DNA of 64,000 nucleotides from Ligula intestinalis (GCA_036362985.1 JAYGXS010000004.1:4472881-4536880), one strand, 5' to 3'. Positions 9,996 through 20,991 are shown, counted from the first letter of the stretch. Numbers and translations: made by a program. The notes: generated by a model from the letters alone, not told the origin.

Positions 9996-11389
9996 GCGCG
10001 AAGCGTCGCGTAAACCTTCAATTTACATGCGGAACAACCTACTTCCAGCGGCCGCGGGGAGCAACTTCGACTACATTTTTTCACCACACTTTCTTCTAAA
10101 AATTTCCTTCTCGGCCTATCCTATTCCTCCCCCCCACAAAACTCTATAACCACCGTTTTTGTAGGACAAAATGCTAGGACTAGGTGTATGTGAGTGGGGC
10201 TACATAAGCTACCTTTGCCTTATAAGCTTCAAATTTTGTGATTTTCGTCCCTGCAAGGAATAAATCCAGAGGCTCATTATACTCACATTTAATTGAATTC
10301 CATCTTTAAATATCTATTAAATGGCTCTCTGAGTTAAAAGGTTCCGGACCTCTGGTATAATGTTTCCGTTTACTGGCGCAGGGAAATTTATGCTAAAGGA
10401 TGCAGCCTGTAGCTTTTTAAACCTAAACACAGGTACAACGCTGATTGGGTTAACGGTTTTAAGAAAATAGTTAAACTTGAAAATCAAAATATAACCGTCG
10501 TTTGTGCATAAAATTAAGCGATAAGGTGATTTGCTATCCAGTGGATGCAATAAAAAATACCTTTGGTCATGTTTTCCATAAAATTGTTTGAGTTTATAAG
10601 GGCATATCATTTAAGTAGTCATTTTTCCAGGGTAAACGTTTGTTTAATTTCAGGCGGCCGCGAAGAAGTGCACTCAAAATATCATAGGATTACGCTGCAC
10701 GATAACTTTGTAGTACAAACCCTCCTTCGAAAGCGCTGTTTTTTTACAATTTCTGTTAACCTTTTATGAGATCGCTCGCGCACACACTCCTCCCCGAGTA
10801 AAGAATGATCACATGCTCCCTCACAAAATTGTTTGTGGTATGATTCATTTTGAAGGCGGGGACATGTACTCTGTGCCTCATCGTGAATTTGTAATCAACA
10901 TCTTACTGTGTGTTTTTTCGAGTGGAACTGACTGCCTCGGACATCATGACCCCGCCGAGATTTCGGTCGCGTCAAAGTGTCGGTTATCAACCGTGCTTCG
11001 TTCCAGCAGTTTGCCGAACACACACCATACAAATGCATACTTTAGTAGTAGGCATTTTTTAAAATGATTCTTGATGCCCTTATAAATTCACATTTATAGA
11101 CAAAGTGCATAAATGTACTTTCTTGTAAACAGCTGTAGCAACTCTCGCCTACTTCAATTTCTGTACTTGAAGAGGGAATATATTTAGTTTTGAAAATACC
11201 TTTCCACTCTCGGTTACAAAAGAGCAGCTGGCGAGTTTTCGATAAATTATCCTAGGTTCCTTACATTTATCTGGAAACGGAGTTAAAGGTCGAACATGCG
11301 TGAATTGTCCTCGCCATTTCATCCATTTTAGTCATGGAAATACCGTGGAGTGGTGGGGGTCGATAAGAGACGACTGGGTACGCGACGGG
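9996..11389. other. Intron, mostly unrecognised
   Basis: AT-rich intron sequence without a recognised gene. At about 11,225-11,275 a TTTTCGATAAATTATCC..TTACATTTAT block resembles the Penelope terminal sequence at 7,530 and 47,360, so a small decayed terminus is likely there. Confidence 0.35.
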
Positions 11390-11800
11390 GCAGGGGACTG
11401 TAGAGGGGTGCTCGAAAGGCCAACATGCACAATAACCGCTTGCTTACAAATTTTAGTTAGGGGTGAATTTCCGCAATTTCCCAAATTTTCGCGCGCCCGC
11501 CGTCGGTTCAGTAAGGATTGGTGATGATAATGATCTGTAGAGGGGTCCTCGGAAGGCCAACGTGTATAATAACCGCTTACTTACACATTTTAAGTAGGGT
11601 GAATTTTTAAATCTTACAATTTTTCGCTCGTCCGCCGTTGACCCGGTTGGGGTTGATGATGCTATAAAATGTAATTCTGACCTCGCACAAGGTCAACGAT
11701 CACCTCTAAATACACGTGCTCGCCTTTGGTTGAGCAGAGGTTAGTGATGAAATTAAAATGTACCTGAGTGACCTCGCCAAGGTTAGCTCACACCCCAAAC
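11390..11800. repeat. Tandem duplication, period about 140 bp
   Basis: Two diverged units at about 11,392-11,527 and 11,532-11,661 share CTGTAGAGGGGT, AAGGCCAAC, AATAACCGCTT and a GTGATGAT-type end. Shorter degenerate units with AAAATGTA and GACCTCGC follow to about 11,800. Nothing coding is visible. Confidence 0.7.
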
Positions 11801-11979
11801 TTACACGCGTAACTTTCTTAATTTACGTGATTATTGCGCTCTGATTTGTCCCGTCATATGCTCCATCCATTCTACCTCCTAAAACAAGGTGCCCGTATCG
11901 GAGGGGAGCGCGCTTCGCGCGTGCACTGTGGGGACCCCCTTTAATTGCTTGCCCGTGGCGGTGTTGGTTTGGCGTAGCC

Positions 11980-12230
11980 GATTCAGAGGATGTAGGGAAG
12001 AGAGTAGGAGCGCAGAAGAATGCGTGCGGTTAATAGAAAGTTGTCTATGATAGACGCGGGACCTGCAGGAGGTTCTTTTGTGAACACAAGGACGGCTTCT
12101 GCTGTTGGTAGCCGACGATGAACCAGAGACTTGAGGTAGTTTGGTTTGACCGTACAAATAACCCGGAAAGCATCGTTGGATACCACCCCATGGCGCACGA
12201 GAATACCGTTGTTTGTGCTCCTGAAATCAC
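11980..12230 (-). pseudogene. Penelope-like endonuclease C-terminal fragment
   Basis: The minus strand encodes SNDAFRVICTVKPNYLKSL, HRRLPTAEAV and FTKEP, aligned by eye with KEAFRVIYKVPSSYSKLL, QRLLAMAEVAAI and CAQKN of the element at 9.3 kb. No upstream RT or complete nuclease remains. The spacing agrees, so homology is likely although the fragment is short and decayed. Confidence 0.7.
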
Positions 12231-13215
12231 TTGTTTTTAGCTCTGCGTGGACGTGTGCCCTTATTCGTACAACTCATATAACCCTATCAACAGGAGCAAT
12301 TAATTGAGTAGATGTCTATGGAGGTGATCTGAGGTAGCAATCTGTCCTTATCAATGTTTATACTTGCAGCCAATGTTTCCCAAAAACGAGCAGTGTATTT
12401 TCATTTTAAGGGAGATCGCATATTTCTGTAAGTTATTAAGAAGCTATCACACAGTGCTCATAACATTCTACAGTGAATACTGTACACTTTACAAGCAGCA
12501 TTACTAAATGGGCCACAATGGACATTTCATAGTCAGGTAAAATTTTATAATTATTACATTTTTTTAAAACCATCACGTACCCCTCCTTATCGCCAAATAA
12601 GTAAAAATGATTGTTTTATGGACTTTTTGCGTCAATGAGGGTATGGAACTTAAATGGAAGGAAATGTACTATTTAACAGTCATTTTGTACTGTTTTTCTA
12701 GGCAACCAGAACTAAAATTCGCTCAAAAGTCAGCTTTTGATTACGACACAAACTTTCTGTGTTTATGCTTACGGCTACTTCTTATTACAGCCTCACTTAA
12801 GTAAAAATATTTAGTAAGGAACGCTTTTTTGGATCTCTGTTTAATGAAATAGTAGTAGGTTAATTTGAGTTCGCGAAAGTGAGGAAGGAAGGGCTGGATA
12901 TCTAAGAACTTCATGTTGCTCACCGGACCAATGGTAACATTTCAGTGAGCGTGGCTGGCTTTCCATTGTTGAAGTGTCTACTGTCATGATTAATCAATGG
13001 TTTACATGATCGATTTGTTCTCTCGGTCCGCGCATGTATGTTTGTGTAATTTTTTGTTTCACACCTTTCAATCAACCTGAGTAGGTCGTACTGATGTCAA
13101 GGTCCACTGCTGAGTTATGTCTTCGAATACCTTTATTCCCGACATAAAGGTTATCATCCTCCTTTTTTATCGTCTTGCTGATGTGTTCACCTGTTTTCCT
13201 TTTCTACCCTTTAAG
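12231..13215. other. Intron, nothing recognised
   Basis: AT-rich intronic sequence with no convincing open frame, RNA gene or repeat match. It ends in the acceptor TTTCTACCCTTTAAG. Confidence 0.4.
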
Positions 13216-13311
13216 CTGATCAATGTGGAGCTTAAACGGATGCGAGGCTTCGAGTACATCAAGAGCACAATGACGGAGTTAATTGTGCACCACAGTTTGA
13301 AGAATCTACGT
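13216..13311 (+). CDS. NISCH: Nischarin-like, LRR exon
   Basis: This 96-nt exon has acceptor CTACCCTTTAAG and donor GTAAGT, with phase 0 at both ends. It encodes 32 residues: LINVELKRMRGFEYIKST, then MTELIVHHSLKNLR. Nischarin has the corresponding 'E-x-x-x-C-x-x-K-x-I-x-G' and 'T-L-x-V-x-x-S' segments. It is separated from the previous exon by about 7 kb of retroelement-filled intron, yet the reading phase is kept. Confidence 0.9.
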
Positions 13312-14639
13312 GTAAGTAACGAGTCTATCCTTTTCCTTGCAATGCCCTACTTTCTCACCGGTCGGTCGTGTACAGACTCCTTGTTGCCAGCCTGCTTGAC
13401 TACTATCCGGCCACCCGCAATGTTCCACATTTTTTCCCTCCCTAACCCCGCGTGCATTCCAGCTGCAGTTGGCTTTCTCTGCGTGCCTACATAGGCGTAG
13501 GCTGGTGCGCTGGCTCTCCCCAGACGTCTTCCGCAGGGGTTTGTGAGTGTGGATTCTTCTGCTCTACCCTGAAACGGTTGGAATGAGGTTGACTACAAAC
13601 TGCATATGTCAGTGGGATTGGCGGAAACAATTGATCTTTTCAAGGGCTGGGCTTTGGAAATTGCGCCTTATTTTGTTTAACTCTGACCAACTTCCTGGGC
13701 GGAGGTTTGGCAGAGTTGAATAATGCATTTGGCCATATTGGAAAAAAATTGATGACCTCGGTGGGATTAGTATCTACGTCAGCAAGTGGAGGGCTTTATT
13801 ACAGCCAACTCCCATGATTTTGTTTGTGGTCTGGATGATTAGTGGATCAGTAAAGGAGAGAACTAGCCTTTTTTATTGTTCTGAGCTTTCGATCTCTTAC
13901 ACAGATAGTAGCAGCGTTAAATCGATACACTGATTGATTGACCGCCCATCCGTGGCCGAGGTTTCAACCAATTTCCGGCTCATCTCGTTTCCAGCATGAA
14001 CGACTATCTTGACGGCTGCGAATCTGATTGGCAGTCTGATTTGCTGGTCGGAATTTGGGTGCGCAATAAATTGTCCATCGAGCCCGATTCCACCTGCAGA
14101 AGTGGCACTGCCAGTCCGGGAGGTTGCAGGTATCTGTGGACGCATTAGACTGTCCCAGGCGTGGATCGCTGGTAACCGGCTTAGCAAGTGTGCACGAGGG
14201 CACCGCTAGCTGTTGCTAAATACAATGATTCGCACATTTTTACCCCATTCGGAAATAGTAGACACAGAGAACTTTGTCTACGCATCGCAATCTGTTAGTT
14301 GTTGGATTGAGTTTGCGGAGCCATTTTCGTTTACCTCATTGAAGTCTCACTCGTTAAGTTTAACTTTACACGAGAATGGCCGGTTTCGTGTGGGTACCCG
14401 ACTACAGTGATCTGGGCTTGGTTGATATTTTGATGATGACGGCTGTCCTCGACCTGTGATGCAGCTTGCTGCAGTAGATGCGGAATGGGTTACGGCGGTC
14501 AATATGAGTGACTTATAGCATCCATATAATTACAGATAATGTTTTACGTGTACGACACTCGTATCATTGCCTAACTTTTAGCTCTCTGCTGTTCGTTTGC
14601 GTATGTTTTTGTTTGCCACTTACGGCTATCCATCAGCGT
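13312..14639. other. Intron, nothing recognised
   Basis: No gene, known repeat or RNA was recognised. The minus-strand frame at 13,897-14,187 shows no known motif. A TGATTGATTGAC block near 13,931 recurs near 48,862, so an unclassified repeat may be present. Confidence 0.3.
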
Positions 14640-14815
14640 GTTGTATGCAGATGGACATTGCCTGGTAAGACAAATGAGACTGGAATGTCCATTTCTGGCT
14701 CATAAACCGTTATCAGCCAGCTTTAGCCAACCCCAGCTGGGGCACCATTCGACGCTTGAACCGGGGGTTTTTTGATCAGTCGTCCAACGCTCTAACTAAG
14801 GAGCAACATGTCCAT
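14640..14815 (-). mobile_element. tRNA-derived SINE (family A)
   Basis: The family A body reads on the minus strand: the complement of GAGACTGGAATGTCCATTTC and TTATCAGCCAG, then a B-box region (complement of CGCTTGAACCGG) and an A-box-like end near CTCTAACTAAGG. It is antisense to the host gene. Confidence 0.78.
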
Positions 14816-14954
14816 TTTCTAGTCGGCTTAAGTCGGCAATAGTCGCGGCATTTGGCAGGGTTCGAGGGTGCGCCCCCAGGCAAAACGCGTCGAGTGTGTT
14901 CCGTAAGCAATCTGTGCGTGTTCCTCAACATGCGCAATTTATTTCCTTCTGATC

Positions 14955-15108
14955 GATACAGTATGTGGCATCAACTGTTGTAGCCACCGCGGCTGTTGAT
15001 ATGCAGGCTCATACGCAGCAGCCCAGTCAGGGCAGTCGATGCATTGATAGTAGCCAAGGCGGGATTTGCGGAAAAATCGTGCTCGTATATAAGAGCCCTA
15101 TCATTGAA

Positions 15109-15141
<33 letters not shown>

Positions 15142-15143
15142 AA
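14955..15143 (+). repeat. Retroposon-like fragment with (ATG)n tail
   Basis: About 150 bases of GC-moderate sequence end in an eleven-unit GAT/ATG array at 15,109-15,141. A short simple-repeat tail is typical of RTE-like retroelements and their SINEs. The poly-Ile, poly-Asp and poly-Met frames over the array are artefacts. Confidence 0.5.
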
Positions 15144-15221
15144 GGGTCACCAGTGTTGCCAAGTTGTCTCACATCCACCTTGCTTCAAACATGTCCGTTT
15201 TTTGTATATTTCGGATGCGCT

Positions 15222-15244
15222 GGCTGGCTGGCTGGCTGGCTAGC
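15222..15244. repeat. (GCTG)n tract
   Basis: Five or so GCTG units, the same tail motif as at 20,416, 27,378 and 42,283. At those sites the tract marks the 3' end of a minus-strand non-LTR element. Here the adjoining sequence is not clearly that element. Confidence 0.6.
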
Positions 15245-15654
15245 AGCTTCGCTTAATCGGCATCCGCCTTCTATTGCTCTATCATGCAAAGGTAGTGATG
15301 GAATTGATCCCAGTGGTTGATGGAGCGGGATGCTCCTTCTGGCGCGCGCTTCACATAACCCATCCCATAAGCCAATATGTCCGCCGTTTTGCCCGCAGTA
15401 CAGACTGCTTGCGGATATCAAGTCGCGACAAAATCACGCGGATTGTAAACGGAAATGCTATTTGTGTGTGTGTGTGTGTTCTCTCTCACTTCTGATTCCC
15501 TGTTGGTGACTGCGCTCGCGCTCCCATTGGGTTTCAGGCCCCACTGCGGGTGCCCGAAAAGCTAGGCGGTCACTATGCGGTGGGGCAGAGAGTGAGGTCG
15601 ACCTCGGCGCGTTTCTTCCCTCACTATAATAAATCTGAATGCGTCTGAATCTAT

Positions 15655-15850
15655 CACGGTGCGCTAAAAGCCGTGGCTTGGAGGGTCTGCCAACTGACGG
15701 GAAAACTCGGGCCCCATACGTAGCTGCTCCTACTGTACGCGTGTGTCTGTGTTTGCGTATGGGAGGAGAAGGAGGACTGAGAGTCAGGCTGCAATGGCTC
15801 CTTCTTAATGTGCCCTTTATGGTGCTCCCGCGCAGTCGGGAGCATACCTA
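15655..15850. repeat. Interspersed repeat D
   Basis: It shares CGGCTTGGAGG, CAACTGACGGGA, GGACTGAGAGTC and TCCTTCTTAATGTG blocks, in the same order, with 49,858-50,025, and a shorter part with 63,800-63,870. It is probably a piece of a retroelement; no coding region is seen in it. Confidence 0.65.
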
Positions 15851-16166
15851 GCGAGATGACTGTGTCATGTGTGCGCGTGCTGAGTGTTTATCGCGTCAGC
15901 CATCTACACCCTCCCTCCTCCCTGGTCTTATTGACTTTTTCTTTTCACCGGAAACGGAGGTGGGAGTGGCGAGCGAGTGGGTAGATTCTGTGCAAATCTG
16001 CCTAAACTCCTGTTTCTCTCGCACGAGTTCTCTGCGTTGCTCCTGCTTGCTGTCGCTTTCGTGTTGCTTGCCCAGCTTGCCTCTGTGTATGCTGCGGCTT
16101 GCTTCAGCGCTTGGTGCGGCTTGTTTGAGCGAGTGGTGCCCATCGTCGAAATCGACGGGGGAACTG

Positions 16167-16167
<1 letters not shown>

Positions 16168-16202
<35 letters not shown>
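16168..16202. repeat. (GT)n microsatellite
   Basis: About seventeen GT units. A shorter (TG)n tract lies at 15,463-15,480. The long frames on both strands over 15,867-16,433 depend on this array and lack any known motif. Confidence 0.9.
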
Positions 16203-16206
<4 letters not shown>

Positions 16207-16854
16207 TAGGGGAAGGGGACATGAGTGGGGAAAGCGCGCAAACGATGCCGTTAAGAGAGCGTCTTGTAGCTTGTCTCCGCCTTGTTTCGACTCTGCCTAT
16301 TCCTTTGTTTCCGAGTCTTAACTCTTGGAAGCGGGTGGAGGGGGGGGGGGGAGAGAAGGCGCTCTGCCTTTGCTTTAGCCTTCCCCTCCCACCGCTTGTT
16401 GACGTGGTGTACTTCTCCTCCAGTAACAACTAAACCACACATCCTCTGTCATGCCCAGACTCTCCTACTCCTCCGTCTTACGCTTGGTAGGTGAGCCAGT
16501 CGGTATACCCGACAGACATTGTAGCATTAAAATCGGATTAGTGCACTGCGACGGAAACGGTGGAATACTTCGGGGCTTATCAAGAGAGTTAGGTCTTTTG
16601 TATTGACCCGCTTCACAGCGCTTTGTTGGCTTCTGAACCCCCCCTCATATTTTAAACCGACTCCTAGCGGATTCAGTACTTCAGCTGGAGGATGCATTCC
16701 TTTGTCAAAATCGGTTGCCTCCCACAATAGTGGCAGGTGGTGCTACTGAGTTTATCACCGGCAGCAGCATTGAAATCAGTAGCGTCTTCTGCTTATATAC
16801 CGATCGGTAAACACTCGTAATTTGTTGTAAGTATTCCCGTTCGAACCCGTCAGA

Positions 16855-17100
16855 CAACGAGCCCGCAACTCAGTGGTTATAGTGTTAGGCTTCTGATCAA
16901 AAAGGTGTCAGTTTCGAGCCTACGGGGTTGCGAAAAACATGCGTATGACTGGCTGACGATGGCTATTAAGTCAAAAGCGAAACTTGCTCATTCTGCATCC
17001 CTTAATCAAACTTGTTGCGGGAAGTTGTGCTACTGAGTTTAGTGTACCACTTTTATCACAAAACGGGAACATCGATTTCTCTACGTGATCGGTGAACGCT
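16855..17100 (+). mobile_element. tRNA-derived SINE (family A)
   Basis: Head: CAACTCAGTGGTTATAGTGT (A box) and CAGTTTCGAGCCTACG (B box). Body: GCGTATGACTGGCTGACGAT, ATTAAGTCAAAAGCG. It is the first of three copies in a row in the same orientation (16.86-17.76 kb). Confidence 0.8.
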
Positions 17101-17134
17101 CATACACCGCTGCTAGTATTGTCGATCGAGAGCG

Positions 17135-17410
17135 TCAGACAACGAGCACACAGCTCAATGGTCAGAGCGTTAGACTTCTGATCATAAAGGTCTCAGTTTC
17201 GAGCCTCAAAGGTAGCAGAATACATGGGTATGACTGGCTGAATTGTCCTTGTAGTCGCCCCTGTATTTCTTGACAATCTCAATCTGCATTTGGAGTTACT
17301 TTCTAAGTCTTTCATGGGCAGTCTGTGATGAAAGTTCACCGATCGCTAACGGAACTCACTTGTCCCGCTCTGCCTTGGGTCTTATTTTTCAGGCCCTGAC
17401 AGCAGCCACA
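17135..17410 (+). mobile_element. tRNA-derived SINE (family A)
   Basis: Second of three same-strand copies. Head: CAGCTCAATGGTCAGAGCG and CAGTTTCGAGCCTC. Body: GGGTATGACTGGCTGAATTG, truncated in the middle, with the 3' segment near GATCGCTAACGGAACTCACTT. It is most similar to the copy directly upstream, which suggests a local duplication. Confidence 0.78.
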
Positions 17411-17489
17411 CAGCTGCTAGTGGTCTTAGATAGGTAGATAGTATTGCAAAGATAAGGGAGGTCAGAAGTTCCTGAACTAAACAGGCAAG

Positions 17490-17760
17490 ATGATGAGCTC
17501 GTGGCTCAGTGGATAGAGCGTTAGACTCTGGTCTAAAAGATCGTAATTTCGATCATTTAGTGGTGCGCCTCTTGGGGCCGGGTATGACTGGCAGACGAGA
17601 GCTAGTATACCCGAAATGGCTATTACAGTCTGCATTTTATTGCCGGCAACAATATCGTCCATTATTCGACAGTACAGCTTTTCGGGTTCTCCAGACATGT
17701 CAACAAATATCATTGTTTTAACCGACCGTCCGATCATGAAAATATCGTTGGCGTCAGATT
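17490..17760 (+). mobile_element. tRNA-derived SINE (family A), best-preserved head
   Basis: The tRNA-like head is clearest here: GTGGCTCAGTGGATAGAGCG (A box) and GTAATTTCGATCATTTAGTG (B box). The body follows: GGTATGACTGGCAGACGAGA, CCCGAAATGGCTATTACAG. It lacks a matching acceptor stem, so it is a SINE head and not a functional tRNA gene. Confidence 0.82.
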
Positions 17761-19154
17761 AGTTATAAGATTTACAAGAGTTCAATACAACCAGAGACTA
17801 TTCATGCTGAGGTGCAAGACTCCGATTGGGTTTGTTGTTTTTATAAAGTAGCTGTGGTGTTTTGTGTCCGCCAATCCAATTCATTGGCGTTGTTGTCGTA
17901 GCAGTTAAAAATCACTGAAATCTGCCACCAAGTATTACAATTTCTATTTATTTGCTGTAAGTAGTTAAGGTCGTGTAGCTGGACTTCACTACTAATTAAC
18001 CTGGAGCAAACGATTTTATTTGCTAGTACATGCCCGCAATACACTCACCCAGCGCAAAAACCGGGATACTTGCCTATTTTAGACTTCGAGAAGGATTTCT
18101 TTTCGGCCTTTCAAATTGGAGATTTTTCGACTCGACCTGCACTTGTACGTAGGGCTTCGAAACTCCATGCTGTGTTCTTTCGGTGCATATAAAGTCATAC
18201 TTTCCTCTCTGTTGTTTAGAATGCCATATGTTTATGCAGATGGAACATATTGTATCCTTAATAAGCCGCATTCCTTAACGTACTGCTGCAATGTTTGATG
18301 AGTGCACGTCTCATGGTCACTTCATCCCAAACTTTATAAACTGACATATAACCTTTTTTCAGTTACCTAAATTAAAAACTAAGCTGGAAATTGTATTAAT
18401 ATACATATTTTCTATAAAATATCGTTGCATTTATGCCAGCATCACAAATCAAATTAAAAATGCATACTATTCAGGCTGTCATTTATTTTTCTATCACAAG
18501 GAAGCCCATTAAGTAGCTGGCATGCTTTCGTACCTGAAATAGGTTAACATTATGCTTCACAAGAATTAAGTTTCTAACTCCGCCTTGGTAATCGTTTCCA
18601 ATCGACACCACATTTCAGAATTTTGGCTGAAATTTGATGTGATAGTCCAGCTAATGTATGATTATCGTTGAGGTTTACAGGAGGTTTCGGCCAGGCAGTT
18701 TATTTTGCATCCTGGTTTTATCAAGCCTGTCATGCACTCTCCGAAAGTTTACTATCAGTACTGGCACTATTTTTTCACCTCATCGTCACTTTAACGGCCG
18801 GATATATTGACCACCCTAACAACAGGAGGCTACTGAGTGCAGCCATAGCTCATGTGTGCCCAGCACCTTCAAAATTCCCAGGTCCTGAAAAAAAGCAAGG
18901 TAAAAGTGCTAATTTAGGGTCAGTTACGCCAACACCTGTTAGGCACAGAACGACTGTGTGAGGTCTGTCACTTCCTGTTCCTGATCCACTTAGCGAGTTA
19001 ACTAGGTAATGATGGTGAGGTTTCTGCTACTGCCTATGATGATACCTCCGTGACAGAATTCGAAACGTCAGACTACTAAAATTATTGCCCCAACGGTCAC
19101 ATCTGCTTCTTCTCAATGCTGGTGTTATTGTCTTGTCCTGTTCTTTCCTTTTAG
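17761..19154. other. Intron, nothing recognised
   Basis: AT-rich intron sequence with no recognised element. The 97-codon frame at 18,668-18,961 lacks known motifs. It ends with the acceptor TTCTTTCCTTTTAG of the next exon. Confidence 0.4.
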
Positions 19155-19295
19155 AATCTCATGCTTGGAGACTTATACGCAGCTGGTGGGGGAGACTGGG
19201 TGTACGGTGAAACCCCCGTCTCAACACTGCCCTGGAACCAGATCAAGATGGCAGACTTCGCAAACAATTTCTTGCACTCAATCGATCAGACAATC
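19155..19295 (+). CDS. NISCH: Nischarin-like, LRR exon with WNQIKMADFANN motif
   Basis: This 141-nt exon has acceptor TTCCTTTTAG and donor GTAAGT, with phase 0 at both ends. It encodes 47 residues: NLMLGDLYAAGGGDW, ETPVSTLPWNQIKMADF and ANNFLHSIDQTI. This matches the nischarin repeat where 'P-x-W-x-x-L-x-x-x-D-x-S-x-N-x-x-x-x-I-D-x-S' precedes the next LRR. The Gly-rich GGG in the middle lies where the vertebrate protein has a variable acidic loop. Confidence 0.92.
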
Positions 19296-19529
19296 GTAAG
19301 TGTCCTCTGGTTGCTAGAGCTGTACTCAACTTCCGTTATTCCGTATGTGTAAACCTCGGTGTATGGAGTTTACCAAGCGTTTGAATGGATGAAGTCTTTT
19401 GAAGGTACCTTCTGCCAAACTCAACATTCACTCATTGCCCACAGCGTGAGCGAGTACCATAAAGAGCATATTCAAGATCACATTTGCATACCTGCGAACA
19501 TTGGTGGGCAATTGTTCGTGCCTGTTTGC

Positions 19530-19740
19530 TCTAATCGATAGGTTGCGAGTTCGAGTCTGGGATGGTACACTGCCTGAGGCTGGGTAATGCTGGCTGCTAA
19601 GTGCTTATAAGTCGGAAATTGTGATTCCAGTCTTCCTATTCTCTGTCGTTAACATCACTCTGTCAGCATTGGTATCCACTCTGCATCTGCTGGCGGGCTC
19701 GAGAGTCAGCCCTAAAACATACTCGCCAAAATACTAATAG
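19530..19740 (+). mobile_element. tRNA-derived SINE (family A)
   Basis: B box GCGAGTTCGAGTCTGG is followed by the body GGGTAATGCTGGCTGCTAAG, TATAAGTCGGAAATTGTG and CCAGTCTTCC. It lies inside the direct duplication. Confidence 0.75.
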
Positions 19741-19810
19741 GTCAACAGGGATCCAAATTTGATCGATGTCAGATGGAAAAGACGCAATCGCTTGGACAAA
19801 AAAGCTCATC

Positions 19811-19854
19811 TTTATGACGTTTCGCGTTATAATTCAAGCTAGTCATCAGACAAA
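19811..19854 (-). ncRNA. Hammerhead-ribozyme-like core
   Basis: On the minus strand, TTTGT CTGATGA, a 19-base spacer, GAAACGTC and ATAAA follow one another. CTGATGA and GAAAC are the invariant hammerhead core, GTC is the usual cleavage triplet, and TTTGT pairs with ATAAA to give five base pairs of stem I. Stem II is weak in this copy. The ACGT of stem III is self-complementary, as in minimal type I hammerheads of Penelope-like elements. Confidence 0.55.
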
Positions 19855-20415
19855 GTCACATACACGGTTACTGGGGCCACAGTTAGTGCAATATTTATAG
19901 AACACAGTAAAAAATTGTTCATATGAGAGTCCGAAATGTCAGGCCAATAAGCTTCTCTTATCCTTCGGAAGTGCATCCCAGTAATTGCTTCCTCACTTCT
20001 GATTTATAGCACATTCCCGTGGTAGCACACACTTTGTTATCCGAAACGAATAAACTTTCATACCAATAGGCATTCGCTTAGCCAGATTCACAATAGGCGC
20101 AAGCTGGGTCCTTTACGCAACCATTCGGAAACAGACATGCACACACACGAGGTTTTATTTATGAAGTTAGGTTTGTTTACAATGGCTGCCACTACAAGAC
20201 AGGTAGACGGACGCAAACTACGACATTCGCTGCGTCTTCCCGCCTTCTCAGCCTACTGGATGCTGAATCAGCTCGCATTAGTTTGTAGTGTGGCGAACTG
20301 GCACGGCATTTACTACAATCTTCCCACATCTATTTCGTGCCAACGACAAGACAATTTCAGTACGACCAGTAAGTGGATGCCGCCAGTGAGTATACAGCTC
20401 ACATACTTTTCCTGC

Positions 20416-20645
20416 TTCTAGTTGCTGGCTGGCTGGTAGCCCTTGTTGAATCGGGAGCCCCGCCGGGTTGACCTCGATTCCGGCGGCGAAGAGGAGGAGT
20501 CGGAGGTGCGTGGTCGAGAGGGGCTGTTTTGTCAGATGGAGAAGAGGGAATATAGATCCATCGTATGGAGGTTTGGTGTAGCAGACCTTGGTCGCCGTGA
20601 GGGTGGATGGGAACCCGGTGAAGACGCGTCTGCTGTGGTTCCCGC
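20416..20645 (-). mobile_element. 3' end of a non-LTR retroelement, (CCAG)n tail
   Basis: A block of about 230 bases is shared with 27,376-27,616 and 42,280-42,505. On the minus strand it runs from a GGAACCA..CAGACGCGTCT block to GATTCAACAAGGGCTACCAGC and a short CCAG array. The third copy directly follows an RNase H reading frame, which identifies the block as element 3' sequence. Confidence 0.7.
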
Positions 20646-20754
20646 TTCCAGTTGCTCGTCCGAACTGGTGTGGGGATTGGGAACACTGGTAGGCGTGGCT
20701 TGAGAGCCTACGTCTTGGACGTGTTATGTGCGTATACACTAATAGTAATAGTTG

Positions 20755-20905
20755 GGCTAGGTCATGATGCCGTGGCGTGTGCAGACGGTTTCCTCGGTCC
20801 TGTCAGCCACTGCGCCCACCACGAATCAGTCGACTGAGTGATTCGGACGGTTGCCGGATGCCGTGTTTGAGGTTGGGGTCGACGGCTCAGCACAAATTTA
20901 TCATA
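20755..20905. repeat. Interspersed repeat C
   Basis: Shares GCGTGTGCAGACGG, TCCTCGGTCC, CACTGCGCCCA and CGGCTCAGCAC blocks with 21,595-21,780 and 49,685-49,830. No open frame or terminal structure identifies its class. Confidence 0.65.
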
Positions 20906-20991
20906 ATGAGAAAAATAAGCACTGTTTGTACGTAAGGAAAAAAGGTTCAAACCGTTCCCATGGGTGAATTGTTTTAAAGCGACCCTCTATA

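Larger units (their letters stand above)
19394..19870 (+). repeat. Direct duplication, copy 1
   Basis: The order CTGCCAAACTCAAC, ATTGCCCA, a family A SINE (19,530-19,740), a CGCAATCGCTTGGACAAAA block and a hammerhead-like core at 19,811-19,854 recurs at 20,992-21,430. The copies are clearly diverged. The segment at 20,280-20,440 in copy 1 corresponds to 21,440-21,560 in copy 2, so copy 1 carries about 400 extra bases (19,870-20,280). Confidence 0.7.

Noticed and set aside
14965..15243. Poly-Asp, poly-Met and poly-Ile frames
   Set aside because: Product of the (GAT)n array.
15867..16433. 188- and 177-codon frames on opposite strands
   Set aside because: Both are held open by the (GT)n array, and neither has a known motif or fitting splice sites.
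17500..17575. Possible tRNA genes at SINE heads (also 44,320, 44,615 and 55,785)
   Set aside because: A and B boxes are present, but the acceptor stems do not pair and each is followed by a conserved SINE or repeat body.
20399..20739. 2A-like peptide GIEVNPAG in minus-strand frames of the shared 3' block (also near 27,400 and 42,330)
   Set aside because: The sequence aligns with the 3' end of the 23.7-kb element, where it is C-terminal coding or non-coding sequence in another frame. The resemblance to a 2A peptide is chance; the Pro-Ala-Gly order is also wrong.
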